A model generated the notes under the pieces. It saw only the letters and a list, made by a program, of their open reading frames with translations, was not told the origin of the DNA and made no database searches. This document shows positions 46,719-58,336 of a DNA stretch of 64,000 nucleotides, in pieces. Positions within the stretch are counted from its first letter, which is position 1. Every line of letters starts with the position of its first letter. The stretch comes from Zygnema cylindricum (Eukaryota; Streptophyta; Zygnematophyceae; Zygnematales; Zygnemataceae): assembly GCA_037447655.1 (NCBI GenBank), contig JBBHKE010000421.1:1-64000 (forward strand), in the 5' to 3' direction. The position numbers and the translations under genes are program-made.

Positions 46719-47855
46719 TGTTGATATTTGAGTATTTTTTAGGTCTGTATTAAGAAAGAAAAAGAGCAAAGGTAGTCTACCTCTGACTCCCTTCTCCAAG
46801 CCCCCACACTTGTCGTAGTTACTGAAGGCTGGATAGGGAGCTAGAGTCATGGCTGCTTGAGCTCTCTAGAAAGACAGGAGTAGATAATGATACGTTCACC
46901 AAAATTGGTATTTGACGGACCCAGGATTTGATCTCGGTATCTACCTTCCGTAACTCGTAGTCGTTAGCTTTATCCGTTAAGTCTAGGATCGGTAGTACGA
47001 TGTATACCGTTTGATAGATATTAAAATAGTTACTTGTAAAGTTTTCCATTTAACTGGATTACAGTTTATAGAGCATAGAAACAGTTGTACTTTAAGTACC
47101 AGACGAAACAAATCCTACGGACATTTGTTTCGACGATCCGTATTAAAAATCGATTCAATCGGGCGGTCGTGGTTACTGCTGGCTTCGCGGAAAGAACAAT
47201 TTGGCGATTTGCAGACGTCGCCACTTCGGATGACACGTGGCAACATTGTACGGGTTTGCGAAATCTCCGAAGCGGTAGACAACAAATTCGGATATGACAA
47301 ATGTCGCATTATGGCGATTTCGTACATGGACCGTACAAAAAGTACTCTGGCATTTGTACTTCATGTACGTTACAATCTTGTGATTTGTCTATACCTCAGT
47401 ACTACGGGGCATAAAGAGGGATTTTAGGACTTAGAATATTTTTGGTAGGTAGCCGCCTCTCCCAGAGAGCATCTTGTATAAAAAGCAAACTTTGGCCAGG
47501 CATAACTATTAACTCAGGTGACCATTTTCAGTGAATGTTTTTGCTGTGGACTCACTGGACTCTACGCTACACAAAGGTGTAGTTGGTCAGAGTTTTTTCT
47601 TGCCAGGGTGGCTGCATTTCTAAGGGAAACTCAAAGTGGGGAATGTTATCCAAGACTCATATTCTAACTTTGCATTCTGTGAGGGAACTGAGCACACAGA
47701 AAGTCTTACTTCACAGGGGTGAAGCTGTATTGGGGTTTTCATTGTCACGGTGTGAGTCATTGGGTTTATATCAACTTGGAGTCGGCACTATCTAGATAAG
47801 CTTCTTTGGATCTGCGAATTCTGTGGGGGGGGGGGATGGAGCCCATAAAATTACA
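46719..47855 (+). mobile_element. 5' LTR of copia element G
   Basis: Begins TGTTGATATTTGAG and ends AAATTACA immediately before the primer site; 1137 bp. Its first 150 bases parallel the LTR of element D (shared ...AGGTCT..., TCTACCTCT, CCCACACTTGT). It has an antisense tRNA-like cassette (about 46905-46990), a diverged hairpin module (47567-47582 CTACAC/GTGTAG stem, 47601-47612) and a second stem CTTCAC/GTGAAG at 47709-47724. Confidence 0.75.
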
Positions 47856-47867
47856 GGTTATGGGCCC
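47856..47867 (+). promoter_or_regulatory. Primer-binding site of element G (tRNA-iMet anticodon arm)
   Basis: GGTTATGGGCCC directly follows the LTR. It is the exact complement of the conserved GGGCCCATAACC of the initiator tRNA-Met anticodon arm. It is therefore a half-tRNA-type primer site, as known for Drosophila copia and yeast Ty5. Confidence 0.8.
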
Positions 47868-48039
47868 ACCATCTAGGGAACCTATATTTTATGGAACAAT
47901 CTTAACTTGTTGGGCGTTTACGATGGAGGTATTGTTTTTCGAAAAGCAATTATCGGGAATTGTTTCGGGGCACGTGAGGTGTCCGCCACTAAGCTTTGGT
48001 GGAACTCACTATAGTGATTCATTTGGGGCTTCCTAGAAA

Positions 48040-49500
48040 ACCAACATGATTTCAGATGCAACGGAATGTGAAGGGAAAATCATTGCCATGGAAGGGGGAA
48101 AATGGGAGAAAGGAAAAGGAACACCTATGGTGAGGGGAGCTATGCTCTCGACTATGATCCCACTTGTAGGGGTTATAAGTAAAACTGAAGAAACTGACAG
48201 TAGAATTTGGGTGTATAAAAACACTATAGCAAAACATCTCATACTTAGAAATTTGTTTAAGTCCATAGCTATCACTCTTTTAAATCTAACCAAGTCTTCA
48301 AAAATTTGGGAAACACTAAGACGAATTGATAAGAGTGAGACTATACAGAGGCGACAGTTAGTAAAATAGGAAATAGAGGCCTATTTTTATAAAGGAGGTA
48401 GCATGATAGAGTTTTGCAATGATATTGCTGTGTTATATGTTGAGCTTGCTAGTGCGGGATATGTAGAATGTGAGGAGAGAAAGATTAACACACTAATCAT
48501 GAAACTCACAGATGAGTACGAAGACATTATTTACCGTATGCAGGCAATGGATGGCTCCTCATGGACTTAGAGCATTACCATGGGGATAACTCTTGTGAGG
48601 GAAAGCTCTTTGGAGCTTCGTATGGGAAGTGACAGGGTGAAGGCAGTAACAGCTGGCGGTGACTGGCGGAAGCGTGATAAGAGGAACGGTGGTGACGAGC
48701 GGAAACGTGATGAGAGGAATGACGGTGACGAGCGGAAGCCTGATGAGAGGAAGAAAGACAAAGGTTAACCTTATCGGAACTTCCGTGGAAAAGGAGGGAG
48801 AGGAAAATAAAGGGGAGCTTTGAAAAAACAGGTTTGCTTCTTTTGTAGGAAACCGGGTCACTATATGGAGGAGTGCTCTTGGTTGGAATAAATTTGAAGT
48901 TGGAATGTGAATGAGGAAGAAGGGGAAGAGGAGAAAGAGGATGAAGAAATTTTGTAGCTTCTTCATATCGGTAGTACGGGGAAGAGAGAAAAGCATACAA
49001 AAATTCCAGGAAAGCAACAGTGTGCTTTTGGAGGCATAAGGGAAGTAAAGGGAAGGGAGGTACTTGAGGGAGTTAGACATGATGAGTATGTCAAGGAGTG
49101 AATAAAGTATGACTTAGAAATGAGAAAGTGAGATCTATAATCTATAATTGAAAAAGGGAAAAATAAAAATAGTGAGGATAATTTTATAGATATTTTGGAA
49201 ATAGAAAACAGGTTGGAAAGGGAGACTTCAACGGATTCCGACGAAAGGGGAGAAGTAAATCTAGGGGGGTTTTAAAGATGGGGGAGAAGAGGAATATTTT
49301 ATGAAAGGCTTAGGGGAGGAGAAATATTTATTGGGAATAAAATTAGAAAGTGATAGTGGCAAGAATTCTATGGGAGAGAGTCAGGAAAGTTCAGAAAATG
49401 GGGTGAGTATCATAGATAAAAATATGAGTACGGAAGACGTAGACCTTATGAGGAACTTAGCGGGGACACTTGTTTTTTGGGAAAATTTATTGAAAAGTAA
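48040..49500 (+). pseudogene. Element G gag, internally deleted to the RT end
   Basis: Gag frame from about 48046 (YKNTIAKHLILRNLFKS), then a TAG, then EIEAYFYKGGSMIEFCNDIA (about 48371-48430). A run of charged repeats (KRDERNDGDERKPDERKKDK, about 48690-48765) follows, and a zinc knuckle CFFCRKPGHYMEEC (about 48836-48880). At 49301-49370 the sequence jumps to an RT-tail motif (GLGEEKYLLGIKLESD). Protease, integrase and most of RT are absent, so this is an internal deletion derivative. Confidence 0.75.
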
Positions 49501-50440
49501 GCTTTAGTAAGTCTTAGAAATTTGAGTCTAGGACTTAGAATATTTTTGGAATACCAACTGTTCAATATTGACCAAATTTAGTGTGGAATTTTTGTAGTAT
49601 CTACACTCAATAGTTATTTTAAGTAAATTAGTGTACGGCCGCCAATGAATGTGGACGGATAAGAACTCAACCCGGATTTTAAGGCAATGATATTGATAGT
49701 GACAATTCGTCCAAGTACTTTAGATTTTGTAAGAGATATTTAGTGAACCCTATACATACGTTTAGATGTTTTCAGATATTTTGATATTTAGTTCAATTGG
49801 GATTGATCAATTCGACGTAACGTACATTCTGGCCAACGAGTCAAAGAAGAGTACTGCACTTTAAGGTGTTTTTTGCCATACTGTCCCTATTTCGGGTCGG
49901 GTATAGCTTGTCTGGTGTAGACCCTCTCTCACTTTGAAGCTGCATATCTTATACACAGATCTAAATAAATAGGCTTTGGTTTGCCGCCGCCATGCTAATC
50001 CTGACGCAGGGAGTGGAACACGCCCAAGTCGGGAATGCTCCATGACCCAATCAAAGTTATGGCCCACCGCCCAAACCCCTATTTTGATGAAACCGACTTC
50101 TTACAGTTGGGAAGATATACCACCAAATTTCGAGAGTAGGACTTGTCACCCATCATGGGAAAGAACTGATGACTCGCCCATCCGGTTAGAAAGAAGACTC
50201 CACCGCCTCAACGCCCTGGAAACGCACACAACGACAAAATATTTTGGTACGTCGATCTCGATTAAGAAAGCTTGTGAAGTTTGGTTTGGCGAAGCGCTGT
50301 GTACGTCACAGATGTTAACGCAAGCGCACCAACACAGCCACCCGCATCTTCAATCTCTAAGTATTCGAGGCAAGTATTCATCATTGTCATGCTATGAAAA
50401 GGTTGTTCCTTCAGAGTACAACTGCAGGTGGGGATTTTAC
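49501..50440. other. Unresolved sequence between elements G and F
   Basis: TCTAGGACTTAGAATATTTTTGG near 49530 also occurs in G's 5' LTR (near 47427), so part of this may be a diverged 3' LTR. The rest, including a 169-codon plus frame at 49976-50485, matches nothing I recognise. Confidence 0.4.
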
Positions 50441-52442
50441 ACCACCCTAGCAAGCTATGTTATTGATGAGAACTTTACCCGATAAATATAAGGGAGTCAT
50501 GGATAGGCTTAGGGCTCTTCCACAACGTCAGTGGAACATAGCATTAGCAATACAATTTATTTTGAGCGAAGAAGCTAACCAGATTTCACAAAGAGGTAGT
50601 AGTAAGTCTGTTCAAGCACTAGCTATCCAATTTTCAGACACTAAGATTGGCACTGGCAGTGGTAGTGGCAGTGGTAGAGGTAGTGGTCCTAGAAGGTCAC
50701 CTTTGACATGCTATTACTGTGATGAAAAAAGCCATGTTTTCAGGATGTGTCATGCCTACAAAAGGGCTAAAGATACGGGAAATTTTCACTCTGGTTGGGA
50801 CGAAAGCCGAGTTCCATCTACGTCAAATGGACGCCCAAAAGCATTTTTCAACGCACTTCAAGAGGAGGATGTGAGCAGCTTTCCCGATAACATTGAAAAG
50901 AAATACTTTGCGATGGCACAAGCAATGGAAGGCGTGGAGGAAGAGGAATGGATTATGGACTCGGGTGCATCTGCACACATGTGCTACATTCGCCATCTCT
51001 TTGAGAGTATTCAATCTACCTCTCCTGTCAAAATTTATTTTAGTGATGATACCTTTGTTGAGTCGAAAACAAAGGGAAGGGTGTCACTTATGTTGAATGT
51101 AGAGGGAAAACCTGTGAAAAGGGTCTTAGAAGATGTGTTGCATGTCCTTGCTTTTAAAAGAAACTTTTTCTCTACGTCAGTGGTAGAAAAGAAAGGTTTT
51201 AAAACTATATCTGAGAATGGGAAGAAAACAGTGAGTAAGAATGGGAAAATAGCTGCAGAGGGATTTTGCCGGTGGAAACAATTTGTATCGATTCAGTCTT
51301 ACAAATGATAATGACAATGATGTTATGTACTCAAGTTTAATCAGTGATTGTGATTTATGGCATAAACGTTTAGGACATGTGAATTATGATAGATTAGAAA
51401 AGATGGTAAATCAAAAAATGGAGGAAGGTGTAAAAATTAGTCAAAAACCAACATCAAATGTGTGTGATGGTTGTGCAATGGGAAAAATCCATAAGTTGCC
51501 TTTCCCTTCGCAAACTAATCATAGAAGTAGCACGGTGCTAGAACTAATTTATTCAGATGTATGGGGGCCATCTAGATACCCATCTATGGGAGGGGTTAAG
51601 TTTATGTTTACTTTTACGGATGACTATAGTACGTTTACTACAGTTTATTTTTTGAAAAGTAAGGATGAAGTCTTTGCAAAATTTAGGGAGTATAAAGCTT
51701 GGGTTGAAAATCTACATGAGAGAAAGATAGCACGGTTCAGATCTGATAATGGAGGGGAGTACATTTCTAATGAGTTTGCAGAATTCTTAAAATTGCATGG
51801 AATCTCACGTCAGCTTATTGTTCCTTATTCTCCATAACAAAACGGTGTTTCAGAGAGGATAAATAGGACTATATCAGAGTGTGCTAGGACAATGATGGCT
51901 GATATGGACATAGATTACAAGTTTTGGGCAGAGGCTATGAATTGTGCAGCTTATGTGAGAAACACGTTAGAAACAAAGGCAGTAAAAGATAAAACTCCCT
52001 ATGAAATGTGCACTGGACACAAACCAGATGTAAGTCACTTCAAGGTTTTTGGAAGTAAGGTTTTTGTGCTAGATAATGATTCGCAGAAATGGAAGCTAGA
52101 AGCAAAAGGTATACCAAGTCTATTTCTAGGATATGATGATAATGCCAAAGGTTATAGAGTGTATGACACTAAGAGAAATAGAGTTGTGGTAGCCAGAAAC
52201 ATTATTGTGAAGGATGAAAGAAAAGGAGTAGATGTATTTAATGAGTGTATAGATGAGAAGAAGGATAAAAGTGTTGATTATATATTTTTAGAGGAAAATC
52301 CCATGTTTTTCAAGAAAAATAAAGAAAATGCATCTACATTAGCTCAAAGTGACTTGCAATCATCTTCTCCACCAGAAACAACAAGTGTTATGCCCAAAAG
52401 AGTTGTAGACTTTCCTCTACCTCAAGCCGAAACTGAATCACA

Positions 52443-52612
52443 AGAATGAAACTCTGAGACCTCCATAAGTCCTCAGAGTAGACAACTTCCAAGAAGCCTC
52501 TAGGATAATCCTGACCCCTTTGTGTTTAAGCAAAAATAACTGCCACCCTGGCAGACAAAAACTCTGACCAACTTCACCCCTGTGAAGACAAGACTCCCCT
52601 GAGTCGAAATGC
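52443..52612 (-). mobile_element. Isolated copia LTR U5 fragment inside element F
   Basis: About 170 bp matching only the last part of a D-type LTR: the terminal inverted pair (ACTCTGAG...CTCAGAGT), the CCTCTAGGATAA block and three of the four hairpins (52540-52554, 52572-52587, 52592-52605). It interrupts the F linker just after a run of acceptable coding. No target duplication was found. Confidence 0.7.
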
Positions 52613-52931
52613 AGCCTTTGCTCACTCAGTACACATAGAGGAGCCTCTAACGTTGAGGAAGCTTTTTCGAGTAATGAAAGGGAACATTGGGTGGAAGCGG
52701 TCAATGAGGAAATGAAGTCCACCATGGAGGCCCAAACATAGGATATGGTGGAACTTCCTCCTGGAAGAAACGCTATTGGAAGTAAATGGGTGTTTAAATT
52801 AAAATTGAACCCAGATAATACCATGGACAGGTATAAGGCTCGCTTGGTTGCTAAGGGATATAATCAAAAGGAGGGGATAGATTATAAAAAAACATTTTCA
52901 CCAATTGTAAGGTTTCCATCTGTCGGCATCT

Positions 52932-53987
52932 TGTAACTCTGAGACCTCCATAGGACCTCAGAGTAACAGCTCACACGAAGCCTCTAGGATAACCCTGACC
53001 CCTTTGTCTTTCAGCACGAGTAACTGCCACCCTGGCAAACAAAATCTCTGATCACCTTCACCCGTGTGAAGGCAAGACTTTCCTGAGTCGATAGCAAAAA
53101 GAATCTTTGAATTTGCTCCCTTGAGCAGTAAGTTATGGAGGCTCAAAGTTGACCTTTTGTACAGAAGTTCTCTGGGAGAGAGGGTCCTATCTATCAATTT
53201 TTCTAAGTCCTATCTCTCTCACAAACTCTATCTATTGATGTACGGAACCAATCATATTACTCTTCCGTACACAGAAGTACAGCTGTTGGTGTACTTTCTG
53301 TACGGATACTGTACGACATGGCCTAAATGTCGACACGTGGTATATCCGGATTTTCTCCCTTAATCCCCGCAGATGTCGCGATCCAATGTCATTCTGCCAC
53401 GTGTCATCCGATGTGGCGATGACCAAAAACCGCCGAAATCCTCTTCCGCGATCTTGGCATTCATTTCGGCCGTCCGATTTAAATGCAGATTTAATCGTAG
53501 CCGTCATAAATACTTGCGCAGTATTCGTTTCACTATCGAAACAAATGCGCTGTACTTGTTTCTTGTCCGTACATTAATCCGTACTTTTACATAACCGAAT
53601 CTATGTATCCTGCAAATAGTTTCCGTTAAATGAATTTGTCACCGAAGAAATGTTTATCTAATTATCAAACCATATATAATCTAACACTCGTCATAGACTA
53701 AATGGATAGAGCTACCGGCTACCGGCAGCTCTGACGGCCGATAGGTACCAGCACCAAATCCTGGTTCCGACATCTCTACTTTTAGTAAATTAGTAAATTA
53801 ACTAATTAATTACCCGTAAATCTCAAGATAGCATAGGCAACCATGGTTCTAGCTTCATCTCGAACTTTTATTGACTGCAACAAGTGTGGGAGTTGAAGAG
53901 AGAAGTTAGAGGTAGACTGCCTTGGCTTCTTTTCTGTATTTTATTTTAGACCTAGAAAATACTAAACAAACCATCAATTTCTACACT
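52932..53987 (-). repeat. 3' LTR of element D
   Basis: Carries the hairpin module at 53025-53127 and a tRNA-like cassette at 53695-53772 (TGGATAGAGC...CAAATCCTGGTTCC), antisense to the element. Its terminal ACTCTGAG/CTCAGAGT stem (about 52936-52966) is intact here, unlike in the 5' LTR. Confidence 0.9.
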
Positions 53988-54046
53988 CCACTTATTTTCT
54001 AGTCAATCTTCAATTTCAGACCACACTTGTGTTTGCAGAAAATTAG

Positions 54047-57000
54047 CTAAGGGGAAGGCACAGGTTTGGTCATCGTAGCTGTAACCATCTTGTTATCTGG
54101 TCGGTACTCTAAACTGATTATTTTGTTTTCTACTTTCTCTCTAACAAAGCTGAGTCTAATGTCCATGTGTTTCGCTTTAAAATGAAGTTTAAGATTGGCA
54201 GAAATAGCGATTGCTGCTTGATTATCAGAAAGAAATTTCTGCACACCACTCTTAAGGTGACCAAGCTCACCAAGCAAAGACTTGACCCACATCAATTCTT
54301 TTACAGCAGAGCAAGAGGCCATATACTCAGCCTCCAAGGTAGACTGAGCAATAACCTTTTGCTGTTTGCTACTCCAACAGCAAGCCCCATCACTCACATA
54401 TAATACATATCCAGAAGTACATCTCCTCATCGGAGCATCACCATAACTAGCATCACTCCAAGTAGTGATGTCGGTATTCTCCCCACCCAAATGGAACCAT
54501 AGATCCCTAGTTCCTATCAAATATCTAAGGACTCTCTTAGTTGCCTCCCAATCCCTCTTAGTGGGAGCATTTAGACTTCTACTCAGCACTCCTACAGCTG
54601 CAGCTAAATCTGGTCGGGTACAATTCATAAAATAGATTAGACTTCCCACTACTTGCCTATAAGGAATAGTCTGCGTGAACTGCTGTTCTTCAGGAGATAA
54701 CTCCTCGTTTAAGACTATGACTCCTTCTTCCTCACTCCCCTCACTTCCCTTCTTTAACTCCATTGGAGTTGTACATTTATTAGCTTTATCAATCTGAAAT
54801 TTTTCAAGCATGTTCCATATTGCTTCCTTTTGAGTCAATCTTATAATCTTTCTTTTTCGATCACTTTCTACTTGAATTCCCAAAATATATTTTGCTTCCC
54901 CCATATTCTTCATTTAAAATCTCCCCTTAAGATCCGTTTTCAGTTTATTAATTTTTTCCATTGATTTACTTAAAACAAGTAAATCATCCACGTAAATTGC
55001 AATAAATATAACACCTTCCTCATCTTCAAAAACATAGATTGAGTGATCTGAGCTGATCTGGATATATCCCAGACCAGTAAGAAACTCATCAAGCTTCTTA
55101 TTCCATTGTCGAGGCGCCTGTTTCAAACCATAAAGGGATTTGATCAGCCGGCATACCTTACTCTCCTCTCCTTCCTCCACAAATCCTTCGAGTTGTCGCA
55201 TGAAGATCTCATTTTCCAATTCTCCATGCAAAAAGGATGTCTTGATGTCCATCTGGTGCACCTCCATGTCTTCCGCTGCTGTTAGACTGAGAAGTATGCG
55301 AACGGAGGGAAATCTGACGACCGGGGCAAAGGTTTCCTCGTAGTCAATTCCCTCCTTTTGTGTAAATCCTTTTGCCACTAATCGGGCTTTGTAACGCTCA
55401 ATGGTGTTATTTGGGTTCAGTTTTAATTTGAAAACCCACTTACAACCAATTGGTTTTCGGTTAGGTGGACAGTCCACCAGCTCCCAAGTCTCGGCTGCTA
55501 TAATTAATGCCATCTCCTCATTGATGGCTATCTTACACTGGTTCCTTTCTGGACAAGTCATTGCCTCTCCATAAGTTTGAGGTTCATCTTGATGAGATAG
55601 TTTTGTTACCTTGTTATTAACCTGTTTTTCTTGCAATCTTTTGCAACTTCTCCTTCCCCCCTCAAAATCTGTGGCCGGAATAGATGGTTCTCGTGAGTTC
55701 TTTTGAACAATCTCGGCTTCTCCCATATCCCTTGATTCCGAATCAATTTCCATCACGTCCTCCGCTTCGGGTAGAGTTGTCACTAGAGTTTCCGCAGCCG
55801 AGTCCTTTTCGGTCTGATTTGTACCTGCAAGAATGTCATCTTCTCTAAAACCTAGATAGTTAGGAAGCTCAAAGTCATCAAAATTTTCTGACTCAAATCT
55901 GATTTTTACTGACTGTGTATACTTGAAGGGATCGACGGACTTTCCATCATTCATAACTACTAGATGTTATACTAAGATTATATCTTCCCTTTTTAGATCA
56001 TAAACTCTATATCCTTTAAAATCCTCAACATATCCTAATAAGTATCCCGGTTTTCCTTTAGGATCTAGCTTATAGTTAGACCGATCTGTATCTAGACTGA
56101 ATACTTGACTACCGAAGACCTTTAAGTGAGATATTTCTGGTTTTCGGCCGGTCCATTTCTCATAAGGTGTTTGATCTTTTATAGCTGAGGTAAGAACTAT
56201 ATTTTTGAGGTAATTAGCGCAGTACATTGCTTTTGCCCAGAACCTTTTTCCTATCTTCTTATCCTACAACATACTTCTAGCACTATCACTTAGTGTCCTA
56301 TTTAATCGTTCAGCTACCCTATTCTGTTCCAGGTTTTCTCGAACAGTCTTTTGGTGCTGAACTCCATCTTCCCTCAGAAAATCCTCAAACAGGTTAGAAG
56401 TGTTCTCTTCACCATTGTCACTCCTTACTCTCTTGATTGGAGTTTCATGGAGTTTTTCCCTCCATGCTTTATATTGTCTAAAACAATCCTGAGCTTCTGA
56501 CTTGTTTTTCAAAAAATACACCCTGGAATACCGAGACCAATCATCAGTGATAGTCATCATAAATCTCTTCCCCCTCGGTGAGGCTTTTTTTGCCTGTCCC
56601 CAAATATCTGTGTGTACTTAATCTATATTTTTTTCTCCCCTATAGGTGATTGTTTTGGGAAAGGGCAATCTGTGTGCTTTACCTTGAGCACATCCACTAC
56701 AATCACTTATATTATCACTCTCACTAAACTGAATCCCTTCCACCACTCCTATCTTTTTCATCTCTCTTAACTTATGTAGATTCACATGCCCAAGCCTCTT
56801 ATGGCACATCATAATATCATGAACACCAGCATAATAAAGTTTTTTTGTTTCATTACTTAAAATCAGCTTAAACATCCCTTGGCTACCTTTCTCAGCAATG
56901 AAATAGACCTCTTCCTCAAAACTAGCAGTAAAGACTCCTTCCCTAGTGCTAGTAAAAAAACCCTTATCATCTAATACAGATGTAGAGATGAGGTTTTTGT

Positions 57001-58117
57001 TCAGCTCCAGAATTAACAATACATCAGAGAATGTAACTATGGATGTCTTTCCTTGTACTAACACTTTTAGATCTACCGATCCTACAAGAGTAGTAGTGAC
57101 TATCCTCCCATCCCTGTACTCTATCTCTACGGTGGGAATCTTTCTTATCTTAGTGAACAGGTGTTTATCCTTACACATGTGCATGGAGGCATGTGAATCT
57201 ACAATCCAGCCTGCTTCACCTTTCAATCCACCGAAAGCACATTTCTGCTTTGGTGGAATTTCTACCTCGTTTGTCGGTTCCAACTCCTCATCCAATAGGA
57301 GCTCATCGTCCTCATCGTCGGATTCCACCTCATGTACCTGTGTCACAAGGGCCTTTTTCTTTCCTCTCGGGGTTCCACCGGTCTGCCCCTCCTTTAACCA
57401 AAACTCGGTTAGCTTAGTGCACTCCGCCATATAGTGCCCTTGTTTCTTACAGAAATGACATAAACCCTTGGGAGCCCTTGGTCCGAACTTGTCAGTCTAA
57501 TTTTTCTGCTCCCCCCCTTCGTAATTTTCGACCGGTCTCCGGGAATCCTTGTTCCTCCAGTCGGTCCCAGCTGCCAAGGCTTGGCCACTCTTTCCTCCCC
57601 TTCGGATCTCAATTGTATTCTCCCGAATGAGAATCATTCCTACAACTGAGTTCCATATCCATCTTGAGTTTGGCAAGTCCTGCACACGGTTGGCTATGTT
57701 CTCGAACTCATCGGGTAACTTCATCAGTAGACAGTTAACCTTTTCTTTTTCACTAAAATCTTTTCAAGCACTCTACAGCTCTATAAAAAGTGTAGCAAGC
57801 TCATTGCAAAAATCTAACATCTTCCCTCCTTTGTATACATATTCTTTAACTTTCTGATCAGCCAACAGTTGTTGCTGAATCGTACCACTTTGGTACATCT
57901 CTATGAGAGCCATCAAAAGATTGGATGCCCTTTCTACCTGCAAATGAGGACATGCAAGTCCTTGAGTTAGATGGCGGAGGATGAAGTGCTTTACCGCCAT
58001 ATTGTTCAAGTCCGAGGTATCAGTATCATTCTCCTTGTTCCTCGGAATAGGTGACATGAATGCCGAACCAGTTGCTATAGGTGTGGTCGTCTCCTTCTCC
58101 TTTCCTTTGTCCACCAC
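54047..58117 (-). pseudogene. Element D gag-pol (few disabling mutations)
   Basis: Gag from 58117 (ADQKVKEYVYKGGKMLDFCN) with a frameshift near 57770 and another near 57500. Zinc knuckle CHFCKKQGHYMAEC at about 57470. Protease region WIVDSHASMHMC (about 57205) with His for the active-site Gly. GAG-pre-integrase CSGCAQGKAHRLPFP (about 56700) is followed by a TAA at about 56616. Integrase has HTDIWG, SDNGEEN (Gly to Glu) and NRVAERLNRT. Linker and RT frame 55954-54914 contains [22 protein letters not shown] and YVDDLLVLS. A TAA at 54911-54913 follows, then the end of RT and RNase H to 54047 (WSDASYGDAPMRR, STLEAEYMAS, KHMDIRLSFVREK). The frame is long and conserved; D probably lost activity recently. 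Confidence 0.9.
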
Positions 58118-58324
58118 CTCTCTTTCCTTTATCTCCTCCGTTGAAGATGGATCTGCATTTCTAGTGAATCTGCCTCTTGTAAACCCTAGAGGTATCTAAG
58201 ACTCGATGGACGCCTCACCCGTCCACGCACTATTCCCCAAAACCGTTTCTCACATAGAGCTCGAGTCATCATACTTATCCAGTATATGAAGCCAGCTCTA
58301 TTGAATATGGCCACCCTAGATGGT

Positions 58325-58336
58325 GGGCCCATAACC
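58325..58336 (-). promoter_or_regulatory. Primer-binding site of element D (tRNA-iMet anticodon arm)
   Basis: On the minus strand GGTTATGGGCCC follows the 5' LTR end ...TTGCA without a gap. It matches the complement of the initiator tRNA anticodon arm at all 12 positions. It implies priming by a 5' half of tRNA-iMet. Confidence 0.85.

Noticed and set aside
46435-46731. Plus-strand 98-codon frame.
   Set aside because: Antisense shadow of the copia gag fragment.
51830-51850. A TAA in place of Gln in F's integrase and a TAG aligned with Gln in G's gag suggested a reassigned stop code (as in some ulvophyte algae).
   Set aside because: Other in-frame stops replace Leu, Glu, Gly, Tyr, Lys and Trp. 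Importin alpha uses CAA/CAG for Gln and no internal TAA/TAG in its true exon frames. Random decay fits better.
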